From Acanthococcus lagerstroemiae (lineage: Eukaryota; Arthropoda; Insecta; Hemiptera; Eriococcidae), in the NCBI GenBank assembly GCA_031841125.1, contig CM063114.1, positions 38,709,574 to 38,773,573 on the forward strand: 64,000 nucleotides of DNA, in the 5' to 3' direction. Below, one piece after another: positions 44,557-56,589 of this stretch. Each line of letters starts with the position of its first letter. Position 1 is the first letter of the stretch. A model generated the notes under the pieces. That model made no database searches. It saw nothing but the letters and a program-made list of their open reading frames with translations, and was not told the origin of the DNA. Made by a program: the position numbers and the translations under genes.

Positions 44557-45393
44557 GTACTCTTAAATCTTCACAGAGGCAAAAATTTTACATCTCGGGC
44601 AAAGTAACAGCAAGACCTGTGATCTTCCGGAAGACCAGTTTTGATAAATATAGCTTCAATATTCAAAAGATTTTCGCTCGTGAAACCGCTTATCCCGAGT
44701 GAGAGTTACTGTTGAAAAGATACAGACCCTTAGCCTAGTGCTGAGATGTAAGTGAAGGTCAAGGGTGTTTACCTTCCCTCAAATGCCTGTTTAATCGAAA
44801 TAACTGGGGCACAAAACCCGAAGCGATTTCCAGTTTTGTCGACTAAAATTTGGAAGCTACAATCTCACAGTGGACAATGGTTATTTTTTCAAAATACCCC
44901 GAACTGCCTCACCCCTGGAAATGCAGTCACGGAATTAGCCGAATTCGAACACCTACCAATCGAGAAATGAAAGCTAGTGCTGATATTAAACGAATTACTG
45001 ATTTGATACTTGATTAAATCAAAATTCGGAACGAAGAAACCATAGGCGGCTTAGCCCTCCAATTTCCTAAAAGCCCCACCCCTCTTAACAAAAAAAGAAA
45101 AATTATAGGATTCAAAGAATTTTTATTCTCAGTATTACTTTGATACTTGTCAGCCTTCTCTCCTCCAGGTTGGTTATTTGCTTTTAAGAAAAAAACAAAA
45201 TTTGAGAATTGTCGGATCGTAAGAAAGTCTCGATTGTAAAGTCTGGCAGCTAAGATGGATACCCTGTTTAAAACGTCGATTTCAGTCACTTTAATAAAAC
45301 ATCTTTACTAATTCTCGGGGAGGGGGAGGGCAATCTAGGGATACCTAGTACCCTCAGCATCCTTGTAAAGTCCCACAATGTCAATAAGTGATT

Positions 45394-45409
45394 ATGCCCC
45401 CGGGGGCAT
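45394..45409. other. 16-bp perfect GC palindrome
   Basis: ATGCCCCCGGGGGCAT immediately before the GTTACC array. Confidence 0.7.
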
Positions 45410-45415
45410 CTTTCC

Positions 45416-45690
45416 GATGCGCAAAATCCCACCAGTTACCCGGGTAACTAAAGGGGAATAAGGGTAATCTGATAGTAACCGGGGGTAACAAATGAGTAAC
45501 TTTTCCGCCGCGGGTAACTAGAGGGTAACTAACTGCGTACTATTCCGCCAGTTACCCGATGCGCTAAGTCCCACCAGTTACCCGGGTAACTAAAGGGGAA
45601 TAAGGGTAATCTGATAGTAACCCGAGGGTAACAAATGAGTAACTTTTCCGCGGGTAACTGGGTAAGTAGAGGGTAACTGATTGCGCACCG
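45416..45690. repeat. 142-bp tandem repeat of GTTACCCGGGTAAC phrases
   Basis: Two units (GATGCGCAAAATCCCACCAG at 45416, GATGCGCTAAGTCCCACCAG at 45558), each with GTTACCCGGGTAAC, AGGGTAATCTGATAGTAACC and GAGTAACTTTTCCGC. Nearly every 10-20 bp holds GTTACC or GGTAAC. Confidence 0.85.
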
Positions 45691-46394
45691 AGTTTTGGGT
45701 CCCAAGTCAACTGACCAAGATGTCTTTAAAGGAAAATTTTTCCAGTGGCCCATAGTTAAAGAATTATAACTTCCATAAACTGTTAACTTTTATCAGACAT
45801 GTTCCTCCTTAATGCTCTGCACGTATGAAACTGCAATACAAAATATAACTACCGCATATCAGAAAACATATTCTTGCAGTTGTGATAATTATCGTATTCT
45901 CTTCATGGCGATAATTTTTATTCTTAGTGAGTAATAACAATTAATATTTTATGTTGCGCTTAAATTGGTGCTCGTCCGGAATATGGATATTTTGAAGACT
46001 CATCACTTCTAAATATTAGATAACGGATACTTCATACCCGTCTGATATGGTTGCATGAAAATATTGAGGCTTAAATAACTGTTTTTTCGAATAAAATTTA
46101 GGAAGTACAATGAATATCTATTTTATTGAAAACTTGTACTAGAAACTATAATATTTAGCTATCACCTTTAAGCATTAATAGCCAGAAATAAAGGCATAAA
46201 CTATACTGAAATAGTCTGAATGCGTTACCTCACCTTACTAATTTCATAATTAGTAAGACTGGCGCAGATTAGATGTACTCCCAAACATAGTCAGTGGTCT
46301 TCATTATTGACATCATCACACACAAAATTAGACAGTAATTCGTTCATTAACGGACCTGTCTAAGCCGGCTTCAAACATTCTTTCAAAATTGAAA

Positions 46395-46660
46395 AATCTC
46401 TGACACCTGAAGGACTAGATGTGAAAATTCCGTCCACAGAGGACCATGACATACACCAGACTCGCGTCTTCATATCGAAGTGCACGAAATTGAAGTCCAA
46501 CAAACTCGGTTGTGATAATAAATCAAAATTGAAGTGACACCTAGAAGAACTAGTTCTAAAAATTCCGTTTCACGGATGAGGACCACACGACTTGCGTCTT
46601 GATATTGAAGTGCACGAAATTTAGTGCCAACCAACCCAAATTTGATAAGAAAACGAAGTC
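46395..46660. repeat. 133-bp diverged tandem duplication
   Basis: TGACACCTGAAGGACTAG (46401) and TGACACCTAGAAGAACTAG (46534) start units that share GAAGTGCACGAAATT and AAAATTCCGT. Confidence 0.7.
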
Positions 46661-46664
46661 AATG

Positions 46665-47945
46665 TACGTTAGAATTTCGCCGACCAAGTTCAACAACGAT
46701 CTGATAGTCTTAAAAGTCAATTTGTCAGTTAGGTCAACGCACTAATTCGGTAAACTATATAGGCAAATTGTACAACTTACTTCATTTCATTCATAACTTT
46801 CTTTCAAGAATGAGCCGCACATTTCATTGATAACGTTGTCGATATCATCACGAAACATTCACATAATTACCACCACCGAAGTCGACCGCGACTGATACCG
46901 ACAAAACGACTGAACCTTTTGCAGGAACAGTTGAGATGGAACAGGATTCAACATATCAAACTGCATGGGCGGTTCGTAAATACGATTATATAAGTAGGGA
47001 AAAAAAAAGGAGAGAGAAAAAAGAAAAGGGCAAAACGTTGAAAACACTGCACCAGGGGCGATAAACAATAGATAATAAATAAATGTAAAATGCTGTAGGA
47101 ATGGGAGAAGAACAAGGCCTTTTCGCAGATTATAAATCAACGAGAGTTTAAAAAAAAAGTCTTTCTAAGTTTTTCAAATTCTCGGTTCGTCTTCCTTTTT
47201 TTCTTTTCTGTAGAAAAGAGCGCACCGCCAACTACAATACCGAGCGGTGAAACGACTGAAAGACTGAACAGCGAACAGCCCGCAATCACAGCTGAGAGAA
47301 TACGAAACGAGAGAGGCGAGAAGACACAATAAACAGAACGAACTGAAACAGTCCCAGACAACGATTGAAGCCAGGTGTTGTAAACATCGGATTCCACTTC
47401 TGAGTCATAGAATCTCGTTTCATTCTTGAACGAGGTTATAAACATGCACAAACGATCCGTTCGTTAACGTCACGATTAACCCGTTCTATTTTTTTCAATC
47501 TCTCGGCAGTTCGGCTTAAAAAAGTCTGGTCTACAATATTGCGAACACCTTCTGAAACCGAATTCCTCTACCACGAGCTATAGTATGCTTTAACATCTAT
47601 AGAACTGTTGCACCTATATGTTGATGAATAAATCCTAAACATAAGAGTATTTTTTTGATTCTATAACAACATTTAAACTGACTCTTCTTTTTTGTAATCA
47701 CTAATTATTACAAATTGTATATTAAGTGAACGGTTAACTCATATTGCTTTGTAGCTTTGTTACTCTTACAAGATCTATTTTCCCCCTCTTGTTTCATGGA
47801 CCCTTGTCAAGAGTTGGAATTTGGGACCTAGACCCCCCCCCCCAGTCATAGACCTTATAGCTAGATAATAGGGGAATGGCACTTTGGCTTTGTTTACATA
47901 TTTTGCACCCAAGTTTGATAAGATTGATAACGAAAATGATGAATA
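46665..47945. other. No gene recognised
   Basis: Contains the only mid-window stretch (47140-47480) with balanced base composition and two adjacent minus ORFs (93 and 104 codons), but neither shows a motif, signal or splice context I trust. Confidence 0.3.
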
Positions 47946-48277
47946 ATATCGTTGGGTTAGTGTGAAAAGGTGCAATCTGAATTCTGAAATTTTTTCACAA
48001 AGTGACTTTTTGGAATCGTTGGATAAGGAATTTTATTACACTACTGAACAAAATGAAATTTTTTGTTTGCACAATGCATTTAGGGAGATGATTCTTGAGT
48101 ACTTTTCAACGCTGAACACAGTGCAGTCGGCCGTTTTTCTCTATCACGTCTAGTTCTTCTGATCAAAAATTATAAACAATTCAACTAAATTCAAAAAGAG
48201 GTTTAGGAACTGAATGTGGTCATACTGATTCGTGTTGTTGTTGTGTGCAGTGGCGTGTATTCCGTCTGTTTGTTTTC

Positions 48278-49816
48278 TAGTGATGTGTAGTAATTGATAG
48301 TATTTTTGATAGTATTCAGTGGCGGATCCAAGGGGGGGGGCTAAAGGGGCTATAGCCCCCCCCAAAAAAAAAAAATTTCACTCGCTTTTCCACTTATTTT
48401 AGCCACAGATGTTTTTAATGACAGTAGCGCTCATACAGCACAGTTCGTGAATACATATCGCGTTATCAATGAATCAACATTATCACTTATCAACAATCAT
48501 GCATTCATGCTTAAAATTTTGTTTGCTCTTTTTTTCTCCAACATTTAGCCCCCCCCCCCCCCAAAGTGTAATCCTGGATCCGCCACTGATAGTATTGATA
48601 GTTTTTAGTAAATTTAGTACTATCAAACTATCGATAGTTACTTCATTGACTATCAACACTATTGATAGTTCTTTAAAACTATCAAATTAATAAAAACTAT
48701 CAAATCATCAAAATGAATAATTATGAATTTGTCATTTGTCAACACTGATTTAAATTTATTTAATTATAGTTACCTAAATAGTAAATAAATACTAAATATT
48801 TAGTATTTACTGATTTTGTGAACTATGATTTTGTCCATTCAGATGAATTTTGGAAGCTGGGAAAGAGACCATAAGCTCGTTAGATTTAGGTTCGTTCTCC
48901 CAGTCGTTTCTCGATCCTCGATGTGTATTTGACAGTTTCATTTTTCATTCCATGATTTGATTATTAATTATAATTAAACTCTTCTGGTGTTCTGGTTCTG
49001 GGTTTGGTAGTTTGTTATGGCGTATGCTTGTGTATGTGTAATGTATATTACTGAATACCATACTGAAACTTGAAACCATTTCAGAGTTATTGTTATTTCT
49101 TATCAATAAGTTATTTGTTGGATTATGATTATTGAGTTGCCGATTATTTAAAATTATTATCATGAGTACGGAAGTGGAAACTGGATGGATAGTTCGATCG
49201 ATCGATCCCTTAAGGTTAAGGAAACTGAAGTGAAGAGCGGAGAAGATGAAAAAAACTAGAAGACAGAATACAGAAGAGCTTGTGACTTGTAACGTTGTAT
49301 AACCATCATAAATAAATAATGCAACGAGCAGACATCATGAATCAGGAATTTGGAGAGATCAGACATCAGACTGCCTCAGGGGAGGTCGAGAGATGGGGTG
49401 CTAGAATAACAAAATATAGGAATCGAAACACAGCGAACCGAAAATTGTTAAACTGATTAGAAAGAAGAAAACACAAAACAGTAGCAGGCCTAACGCCTAA
49501 GACAATAGTAAAATACTAAAATACAAAAGGTGTAGGCCTATTTATTATTTCATTCGAAAAAATTCTCAATCCAGTTTCTAATTAATAATAATTAATAACA
49601 AAAAATAGTGATTAAATCTTGTTAGAACTGATAATAAATGAATTATTCATCGATCCTAAAATTTTTAATAATTAATGTTAAAACTATCAAATAAACTTTG
49701 ATAGTATTGATAGTATGTAAAAAACTATCAAACCACTATTTGATAGTATTGATAGTACTTTAAGTTACTATCAAAACAATTGATAGTCCGAAACTATCAA
49801 CAACTACACATCACTA
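48278..49816. mobile_element. hAT-like 1.54 kb element with TTGATAGT subterminal repeats
   Basis: TIRs TAGTGATGTGTAGT and ACTACACATCACTA; 8-bp TSD TTGTTTTC (48270-48277, 49817-49824). The empty site is visible as GAAAACAA at 59641-59648. TTGATAGT/ACTATCAA repeats cluster near both ends (48290-48316, 48589-48705; 49680-49800), as expected for hAT transposase binding sites. No transposase. Confidence 0.88.
48317..48588. mobile_element. hAT-like MITE CAGTGGCGGATCC, 272 bp
   Basis: Ends CAGTGGCGGATCCAAGG and CCTGGATCCGCCACTG; 8-bp TSD ATAGTATT on both sides (48309-48316, 48589-48596). Inserted in the left subterminal repeats of the 48278 element. Confidence 0.92.
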
Positions 49817-50084
49817 TTGTTTTCTGTTATAGTGGTCTGATAACACTGATAATATCAGTCAGTGGTACCGCTTATTCCATTGCAAAAACAAAATGGAAAC
49901 AAATTTCAGTCGTTCAGAACTCCGAATTGTGACGTGATAGAGAAAAATGGGTCGCAGTATCGTGTTCAGCGTTAAAAAGTACCTCAGAATCACCTGTTGA
50001 AATGCGTTGTGCAAAATAGTTGTTCAGTAGTGTTATCTACAGGATACCACACGGTAAATGGTATAGTATATTACACTGCAAGGA

Positions 50085-50185
50085 TTGAAAGCGAGCTTTA
50101 TCACGCCGAGTGCGACTGTTAGCGGAGCGAGCCGAAGGCGAGTGAAGCTAGTCGTCGTGCGGATAAGGCGTGGAAAATATCTCAA
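50085..50185. repeat. GC-rich GCGAGC/GAAGGCGAGTGAAGC patch
   Basis: AAAGCGAGCTTTATCACGCC, AGCGGAGCGAGCCGAAGGCG and GTGCGGATAAGGCG; bounded by AT-rich DNA. Resembles terminal sequence of some rolling-circle elements but no CTRR end is seen. Confidence 0.35.
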
Positions 50186-51514
50186 AAAAATTTCCAAAAT
50201 GGAATTTCAGTGAAAATTTCTAATATGTGAAGAATCATAAAATAACCAAAATTCTCGAGAATCAAAATCATTTTTGAACTATGCGCAGCTCATTTTACTC
50301 AATCTTCTGATTGTCCAGAATAACATACCCCGTGGCGCAATGGAAAAAAATGCAAGCTATTTCTAGCCCTATGATACTGCTTCAGTCCTTGCATAGTAAA
50401 GATATTTTGTATTACAAATGCATCGAACAGCTAATTGTACCTAGATTGTACACATCTGTGAAAGAAAAATATGTGACGTCATCTTTTTTCAGTCCTTTTA
50501 CAAGTCCTAGGACTGAAAAGAGTCTTCTGCGCATGTGCCGTAGCATTTACAAACGCAGCTGCGATCTATCGTGATAACGTGAACTTTCAATCTGCAAAAT
50601 GAGACTGTTAAACCGTTGTTTCCATGCATGTGTAATACAAAAATATTGCCTCAGTTCAACAGGAAAGAGGAAACGTTAAAAATAAAAGGGGTTCAAAATA
50701 CACTACCAACAAAATTCATCATGTGAAGAGGTTTAAGAAAAGTGGAATATTTTCATCTCTGAGGTGTATTCCTATAGTTGAATGTTGAAGCATTGTTACA
50801 CTGTTTTCAGTGAAACCCATTTTTAAAAGCTTCGTCGTGGTTGTTTCAAAACCTTTAAACCACTTTGTAAAATTTGTTTTTTGCATGTAGCACCTTTTCA
50901 TACTAACCCAACGAATTTTGCGCGTTTTTATCTAATTAACCGAGATTTCAACAATCTGCGGTGAAAAGTCGACTATACATTATTAAATTTAATTAGAACG
51001 TAAATCCGAAATACATAATACAAAATGTTGAGCTACTTACTATGGTCAATTTTCAGATTGTAATAATTCGCGAAAGAATGTTCGAAATTATACGGAAGTT
51101 GCTTTATAAAAATGTAAATACCGTTTCCTAAAAATTTCATTCTTATTTTTCACGTAATTCCACTTATTTTCGAGAAATTTCGACATAAATGGAAAATTCG
51201 TTAACTTCCAATTAGACTACATGTATTTCATTTTGGTTCTTTCCACCAATACCTATTGATAACGAGCGTCCCGGTGACGTCATGTCCAGGGCTATGATTT
51301 TGTTGCCTTAAAAAGTAGCTAATGTTGCGCAACTTTGTTGCTCTTAATCCACAGGTTGTTAAAATTTTCCCTCCAAACTCAAAAATTACTCCAAAGTTGC
51401 TTTTTCAATATGAGTGTTATTGTACAGAGAAGTAGTTATACCGGGTCTTTGACCCAGGTATAACTACCAGCCTCTTTCTATCTAGAAATTATATTTTTTA
51501 TTCTGGAAAAGTGA

Positions 51515-51880
51515 ATAATTGTTTACCTAGTATTTTTAGAGCGCATAAGCGTGCAGTCAGCGTTCAGATAAAAATCAATGTGATTATTTACTTGTATTTC
51601 AAGCCTTTTTTAGGGAAATCTCCTGTACGTCATTTTCACCAATGTATGTACCCAGTAAAATTCATTATCCAAGGTAGGTACCCAATAAAATTCATCATCC
51701 AAGGTAGGTACACAGAAAAATTCATCGCCCCAGAATTTTATAGATTTTTTCAAGTACTTATTGTAATACGTACTGGATGCAACTCATCAATCTGTCCAGA
51801 AAGTGATATCAAAAACTTGAAATACCAAGGTACATAGGTACATAGTGAAATTCGTCACCCCAGAATTTTATAGATTTTTC
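51515..51880. repeat. Short tandem of CAGTAAAATTCATCATCCAAGGTAGGTA-like units
   Basis: Three units of about 29 bp at 51652-51735 and two longer diverged blocks with CCCCAGAATTTTATAGATTT (51727 and 51857). Related to 10330-10625. ORFs here are repeat-coded. Confidence 0.65.
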
Positions 51881-51929
51881 CGACTATTTTTAATACTTGA
51901 TGGAAGCAACTCATCTATGGTGGATGAAC

Positions 51930-52290
51930 TTTTTTCGAAGACGGTTGTTCACCCCAGCCCAACCAAAAGGTGTACGAGCATGCTAATTTTCTTCAAAGAC
52001 GGTTGTTCAACCTACTCACTTATTTAACCAAGAAATTTGGAAGGTGTACGAGCGTGCTAAATCTACAATTACGGTATAATTGATGAACTTTTCAAGAAGT
52101 GCACGAACGTTCAGGCTCAAAAATCTCAGTATAATTATTCTTCTTTTTTTTGGTATAATTGACGAACTTTTTAAAAGGAACACGAGCGTGCTAATAACAT
52201 TCAGGCTCAAAAAATTTCGATATAGTAGACGAACTTTTTAAAAGGTGTATGAGCATGCTAATTTTCTTCAAAGACGGGTGTTCACCCCAC
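51930..52290. repeat. Satellite-like GACGAACTTTTTAAAAGGTG array
   Basis: About five diverged units carrying TATAATTGACGAACTTTT, AAAAGGTGTACGAGCGTGC and TTCAGGCTCAAAAA; AATTTTCTTCAAAGACGG occurs at both ends (51987, 52259). Confidence 0.7.
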
Positions 52291-52299
52291 TCGTTTATC

Positions 52300-54028
52300 G
52301 ATGAACTAACGTCGTAACGCTCACATTAAAAGGTTGAGTTTAACCCTTTTTTGAAGTGATAGAGTAGTGCAAGTTATCCTGTTTCCCCATAACGGTTATG
52401 AAACTCACAAGGATTCTAACTTGCTCAAAAATTTATAAAATTTATATTGAAAATATACTTTCTAATTATTAGTTTCCATATCTACTAAGAATGGATTGGT
52501 TGATGAGAATTTAAAATGATTTGAAGGTTCAGGCTGAGGCTGATCAGTTTTCCACTCCTTGTTGCTTTTTCAAGTAGGGCTAATTTGACAAGAAACTGTA
52601 TGACTATATAGTAAAGATCCTTTGAAATAACATAATTTCAAATGTTACAGAAAATTTGCCAAAGCAACAAAATCGTAGCCCGGTCACGTGTCACTGCCTT
52701 ATACAGACTGCGCTAATAAAAAGTACTCATATGTTTTTGCATGGTAATTCTCTCTGGAGGCATTGGGGTGAAGGTTAACAAATCTTAATGTTTAAAAAAA
52801 AAAAAAGGTCGTGAGAAAATTCGTGAAAAACCAAAAAACAAAACAAAACAATGTATTTAGTTAGTAGATAATAACAATCATTCCAAGTTGATGCGACAAC
52901 CTAATTGTCATATATGTACTTTCGTGGCATTCTTCTCTAAAGACACTATAAAATCATTAAGAGCACTAATGATACACAAATGAAGCATTCATAACAAATC
53001 AGTTAACTTGGTAAAATAAGCCACTATGGAAACCTCACATGTTTATCGTCGCCTCACAGTTTCAAACTTCTCACATTATCACTTCTATCTCAGGACATAT
53101 ATAAATGATTTAGCGACCTAAACTATACTTGTATATGGAACTAGATTAAATTCTCTACAAAATACATCCTTTTTTGAATAGCTCCCAACAAATTGGAGCA
53201 TTTTATTCAAAACTTTGATAAATCAATTGTACAGGAGTTCCCAGTTGTTGTTTTTTTGTTGTTGTTTTTTTTTAAAGCCAAAGGAATAAGGAAATCACAT
53301 TATGCTGGTTTTGATTGATAGCATAAAAGACAATGGGATGAGATTACATGATTCTAGCTGTATTTTGAATACTGAATACAATGGAGTTATCCATTTTTCT
53401 CGAAAACCTTTTGTTTTCCATATTTAAAATGAAATTTTATTAAAATTTTCACTTTTTATTCCTTTTTGTCTTGCAAGAATAACTACACTGATACCGATAA
53501 CGATACTGAACGCATATACCTAGTAGTTTGATCAGTAGTATCATCTTGATGATACTAAAATTTGCATGACGGGGGGAAAATGAATTATAATTAAAAAATT
53601 AACATCGGCATTAAATTCCTCGTTGAAAATACGTATAAAATCATGTTTTCTCATGCCATTGTTTTTTGAAAAATTTCAAATTGTTGCGTAGTGTTATGGA
53701 GCGTATAAGTGGAGTGACAAATTGGCTTTATAGAGAATCATTAATCCGTATTTCATTATATTTTCATGATTATTTTCATTATTTTTCTTTGAAGTTATAA
53801 TCCGAAATCGATATTTTTAATTTATTTATCAATCTCTTATTTATTTGCCAAAAACGCAGTATTATTTCCCCTTTTATCACTACCTGTAAATAGTCCAGTT
53901 TTCACTTTGTTTTATTCTCCATAATTATGTAACATATATTTATGTTGACCAATACTGCTACTGATGAGAACTAGGTAGGCCCAGTTTTGTAATCTATTAT
54001 GGTCTATATGCTCGGGATATCATGATAT
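52300..54028. other. No feature recognised
   Basis: AT-rich, no motif-bearing ORF, no repeat assigned. Confidence 0.3.
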
Positions 54029-54032
54029 ATTT

Positions 54033-54288
54033 GGACGCTGTTAAGCGTAACAGAACCAACCGACATTTGTTGACAAAATGAGTTATTTGCGGTATCGTTG
54101 GAAAGAGCGTAAAAAGTAGAATTTTTTTTCAATTGGGTCCCCGATTCCAAATTTTGTACTCACGTTGAAAAAAGCTTATTAGTAAACGCTACGTCATCTA
54201 GTTTCTACATGGCTCTTTAACTCTTCGAATCACGTATTCTCAAAAAAACAGATTTTGTTGGTTGGTTCTGTTGCGCTTAATAGCGTCC
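54033..54288. mobile_element. 4-bp-TSD MITE, GGACGCTGTTAAGCG family, 256 bp
   Basis: Ends GGACGCTGTTAAGCGTAACA and TGTTGCGCTTAATAGCGTCC; ATTT on both sides (54029-54032, 54289-54292). Core AAAATGAGTTATTTGCGGTA and TCGTTGGAAAGAGCGTAAAA. Confidence 0.9.
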
Positions 54289-54904
54289 ATTTGTGTTCAT
54301 TATTTTATTGATTTTGGCGCATAGGAAAAAAAATAGATCTATGTTTTAAAAACTGAACATGAACTTCCTATGCGCAAAGATCAATAAGAATCCATGAGGA
54401 TATTATTCGAGGTCTAATAGAACCTGCTCCATTAAATATAGTGAATGAAGAGGTAAGGGGTTGTTGTTGGTTCTTATTGATACCTATGTGAGCATAGGAA
54501 GTTTATAGCAATTCAGTTTTTAGAACATACCCATCTTTTAGACGGAACATCATGTAAATTTCTTATGCACAAATATCAATAAGAATCAACATTAATATGT
54601 GAATATGGTAACACTGACTTCGGAAAAAAGTAATCCTTTTATTTCCTTTTGAAATTAGTTTTGTAGCGAACTTGTATAGGGCAAAATGCATATAGGTACA
54701 TTTGTAAAAAATTCTCGAGAAATTACTTTACAGGATTAACACCCACAATATCATCGGAAATCTATCAGGGATCGTCTAGTACAACACAGACTTAGTGATA
54801 GACATCAAAAGTCAACAAGATCGTGGGTACAGACAAACAAATACTTTAGATAAACAATAATACGTGAAATTGAGCGGAGAAAGGTAAAAGTTGACAGACA
54901 CAGT

Positions 54905-55096
54905 CAGGGACGTACCGAAGTTTTTCCTGGGGGAGGGAGGGGGTGAAAGTTCCAACTGATTCAACTCAAAATTTCCAAGTATCAAAGCAAAAAAAAAAAC
55001 CTTTTGATTTGTTCAGGGTTTCCCAACTCTACTGAAATTTCCCAATTCCACTGGACAGAAATGGTAAATTTTCCCAACTATGCTGAGTAAAAATAC
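54905..55096 (-). mobile_element. Truncated CAGGGACGTACC MITE, one internal unit
   Basis: CAGGGACGTACCGAAGTTTT then CAACTGATTCAACTCAAAAT matches the right half, reversed, of 24066-24353. It breaks off near GCTGAGTAAAAATACG without a terminus. Confidence 0.75.
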
Positions 55097-55099
55097 GTG

Positions 55100-56585
55100 T
55101 GAACTTTATCTGCGCTTGATAATAGGTTTCTGCATCAACTTCCGTTGAGCTACGATAAAATATGAAAACAGGCTTATTTGTCAATGCTGCTACGAGCGAT
55201 ACAGTTTCCGTTTGATAAACTGAATCGTTTTTAATTCAGAAATCATCTATGCCCATGTTCTTCAGTTTTAGTCCAATACTGAAATTATTTCATTTTCCAT
55301 TTCGATGTTTCTTGATCGGCTTCATTATCATGGTATTATGTACGTTACCAACGTCCTTTTGTAACCCGGCCCCGAAATCAACATTAAAATATTGCTGACT
55401 GGACTTCTACCATAGGAGTTCACCGGAATCAGTTTCAGCAATATACACTCAAGAATTTCCAAAAAATTTTGGAGTACTGGCCCTCATACTACGGTGACTA
55501 TCAAAGCCGACGTCCTGTACTCTGCTATAGCTACAAAAAGACGAATGTTATGATTCAATTCCAAATATACTTGCACAAATTCAACTTTGTAATTTCTTTT
55601 GATCGATCGAATCTTTTGAAAAAGCCCATATAAGTATCATCGCTACCGGAGTTATTTTACACTTTCATATCAGAGTAGTGTACGAAACCTAATTTTCAGA
55701 AAAATAAAAGCGCCTGCCCCCAGTAGTCAACTTTTTTTTTTTCAATAAATAAAAGTTGGATAGTTTAATGAATCACATTTCAGATATAATTATGTTAATT
55801 CCTTTTTCAGTATTTTATTGATTTAAAACACACAACACACTGGAATTACACTAGAAAACGAACAAATTTTGTACAAAAAAAATTACTCATACTTGATTTG
55901 AAATTTATTTGAACTGTACTTGAATCGGCGTCCCAGGAACGTACAGAAAAGGGAGGGGACTGTCACCAAAAAACTGTTTTACAGAGCTGGCTTAAGTAGA
56001 AAAATTGACCCTTCCTTGGCAAAATCACATTGGCAGTTGATGAAATTTTAAAAGCGTTGACTTTTCTGTTCGTTAGGTACTATTATTATTTTTGCTTCAA
56101 TTGGCAAACTCGGTTTCTTAATCGGCAAAATTAAAATGTTTAGTTACCCAACAAAATTAAATTTTCTCTCCTCCTCCCCTTCAAAAATTGGTTAATTGTC
56201 ATTTTGCGAAGTACGAATTATGATAGCTATTGATACCAGTCGCGAACCCATGGAGTCATCTTGGAACAAGCAATTGAAAATATGTAAGAATAGTTTCAAT
56301 TTTATCAACCCCCTGCTCCTGAGTACTTAGATCATTTCTTGCCCTCACGATGGTAATTCAGACTTTTCACGACTTTTCAAAACTAAAAGTCACGATCATA
56401 GGCGCTACCAGATATTACCTCTGGGAGGGGCTGAACCCGGAAAAAGTGGGGGAGGATAAATTTTTCGAAACGAAATGAACACCACTCTAAATTGCTTTAC
56501 TTATTCACTTAGATTTTTATAAAAATGCTCAGATTTTTTCTTCTAGGGGGAGGGCTATAGCTCCCATAGTCCCCCTGGTTATGTC
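55100..56585. other. No feature recognised
   Basis: No exon-like ORF, TIR or tandem repeat that I can support. Confidence 0.3.
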
Positions 56586-56589
56586 TATG

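Larger units (their letters stand above)
48039..50033. mobile_element. ACACTACTGAACA TIR element, disrupted copy
   Basis: Ends ACACTACTGAACAAAATG and TGTTCAGTAGTGT with arms of about 100 bp (GTACTTTTCAACGCTGAACA, TTTTTCTCTATCACGTC). Same element, opposite orientation, as the intact 447 bp copy at 59432-59878. Split by 48278-49816. Confidence 0.85.
47951..50912. mobile_element. Outermost TIR element of a four-level nest
   Basis: GTTGGGTTAGTGTGAAAAGG at 47951 is inverted at 50912 (CCTTTTCATACTAACCCAAC). Weaker symmetry continues about 60 bp inward (CACAAAGTGAC against TACAAAGTGG). It contains the 48039-50033 element. No TSD resolved. Confidence 0.6.

Noticed and set aside
44752..44970. 72-codon ORF
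   Set aside because: No motif, signal peptide or splice context; chance ORF most likely.
47137..47451. Minus ORFs at 46859-47451 as a membrane-protein gene
   Set aside because: Hydrophobic runs come from T-rich DNA; no start, splice or domain support.
50484..50520. Small hairpin CTTTTTTCAGTCCT / AGGACTGAAAAGAG
   Set aside because: Short, T/A-rich, and without extension or repetition elsewhere in the window.
51511..51837. 108-codon ORF with internal repeats
   Set aside because: Encoded by 29-bp tandem units; no family resemblance.
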